6,772 nucleotides of DNA from Planctomycetota bacterium (GTDB lineage: Bacteria > Planctomycetota > Phycisphaerae > Phycisphaerales > UBA1924), in NCBI GenBank assembly GCA_023412695.1, contig JAEYNG010000518.1, forward strand, positions 1 to 6,772, read 5' to 3'. The translations under genes and the position numbers were made by a program. Each line of letters begins with the position of its first letter. The first letter of the stretch is position 1. The notes below the pieces were generated by a model. It saw nothing but the letters and a program-made list of their open reading frames with translations. It had not been told where the DNA came from and made no database searches. This document shows, piece after piece, positions 6,389 through 6,772 of this stretch.

Positions 6389-6772
6389 TTACTCGTCGCC
6401 GCCGCCGCCGCCGAGGTTCTTGCGTTCGCTCGGCGCGAGCCTGCGGCGGCTCGAGTAGAGCGAGCGCGGGCGGGGAACGTTGACGGTGAGCGGGGGCGCG
6501 GCGGGCTGCTGGGGCGCGGGCCTTGGCTGGGCCTGCTGCTGCGGCTGCGGGGCGCGCTGCTGGCGGGGTTCGCGCGGCTCGCGTTGTTCACGGGGCTCGC
6601 GTGGTTCGCGCGGCTCACGCTGTTCACGTGGCTCGTGCGGTTCGCCTGCGCGGTCCTCGCGTCCGCCGCGGCCTCGACCGCCGCGACGGCGTCGGCGGCG
6701 CTTGCCGCCGCCTGGGCCGCCGGCTTCACCCGCGTTGGCGTCCTCGGGGTGCGGGGGATAGCGGTCGTCGGG
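6389..6772 (-). CDS. C-terminal end of an Arg-rich low-complexity protein, 5' end outside the window
   Basis: The frame is open from the right edge to a TAA at 6391-6389, showing 127 C-terminal residues. No start lies inside the window. Segments in order are an acidic/Pro/Gly lead; KRRRRRR followed by GGRGRGG (fragment residues 24-37); nine tripeptides, mostly R-E-P or R-E-Q (43-69); a Gln/Pro/Ala-rich linker; and a basic end around LYSSRRLRLAPSERK, then GGGGG-D-E. Codons end mostly in G or C in this frame, supporting it over the competing frame that continues into dxr. The tail is almost certainly disordered and strongly positive. Such Arg/Gly tails occur on RNA helicases, RNases and ribosome-associated factors, but the catalytic part is not visible and I do not assign a family. 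The stop lies 21 bp before the dxr start, which suggests co-transcription. Confidence 0.7.
   Translation of the reverse strand, partial: PDDRYPPHPEDANAGEAGGPGGGKRRRRRRGGRGRGGREDRAGEPHEPREQREPREPREPREQREPREPRQQRAPQPQQQAQPRPAPQQPAAPPLTVNVPRPRSLYSSRRRLAPSERKNLGGGGGDE
6566..6646 (-). repeat. Nine 9-bp tandem units encoding R-E-P/R-E-Q
   Basis: Nine degenerate 9-bp units lie in register with the reading frame of the flanking partial gene. Read on - they encode GEP, HEP, REQ, REP, REP, REP, REQ, REP, REP. The units differ mainly at the third codon positions (GAA/GAG, CGC/CGT, CCG/CCC/CCA) and by P/Q exchange. The peptide pattern is therefore kept while the DNA has diverged, which favours a selected protein repeat over a recent slippage product. 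Confidence 0.75.

Noticed and set aside
5674..6729. A 351-codon frame on - starting MKPAAQAAA and overlapping dxr
   Set aside because: It would overlap about 690 bases of dxr in another frame. Its Ser/Ala/Pro/Arg composition is shadow-like, while the frame ending at 6389 has better codon use and normal spacing.

Overview
The window is about 70% GC and its genes carry strongly G/C-ending codons. It looks like chromosomal DNA of a member of the Planctomycetota, most likely class Phycisphaerae. The best pointer is the small secreted protein at 2650-3201. It ends in VPAPGA, a short hydrophobic helix and RRRR, the planctomycete flavour of the PEP-CTERM sorting signal. TPR-fused transferases and frequent absence of a Shine-Dalgarno sequence fit the same group. 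The taxonomic call is inference; there is no rRNA or other marker gene here.

Layout, left to right. (1) The 3' two-thirds of a SpoVR-family gene on + (2-976). (2) Six bases later, convergent, a TPR-sulfotransferase on - (983-2236). (3) A 413-bp divergent intergenic region (2237-2649) with a possible promoter, a 12-bp perfect inverted repeat whose arms are about 270 bp apart, and a dense cluster of short inverted repeats just before the next start codon. (4) A PEP-CTERM-type exported protein on + (2650-3201), closed by a strong intrinsic terminator (3234-3270). (5) A TPR-fused O-GlcNAc-transferase-like (SPINDLY/OGT family) enzyme on - (3288-5090). (6) dxr, the DXP reductoisomerase of the MEP isoprenoid pathway, on - (5141-6367). 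(7) The C-terminal end of an Arg-rich low-complexity protein on - (6389-6772), running off the right edge and built partly from a nine-copy E-P-R/E-Q-R tripeptide repeat.

Genes 7, 6 and 5 are co-directional with gaps of 21 and 50 bp and probably form one leftward operon. The PEP-CTERM gene is a stand-alone unit between two TPR-fused, cytoplasmic-looking transferases that resemble the eukaryotic protein modifiers TPST (tyrosine sulfation) and OGT (O-GlcNAc). That neighbourhood suggests surface-protein or glycan modification but does not prove it. Otherwise the window is ordinary, and I see no phage, transposon, CRISPR or RNA gene. Many long open frames on the opposite strand or in other frames are by-products of the high GC content.
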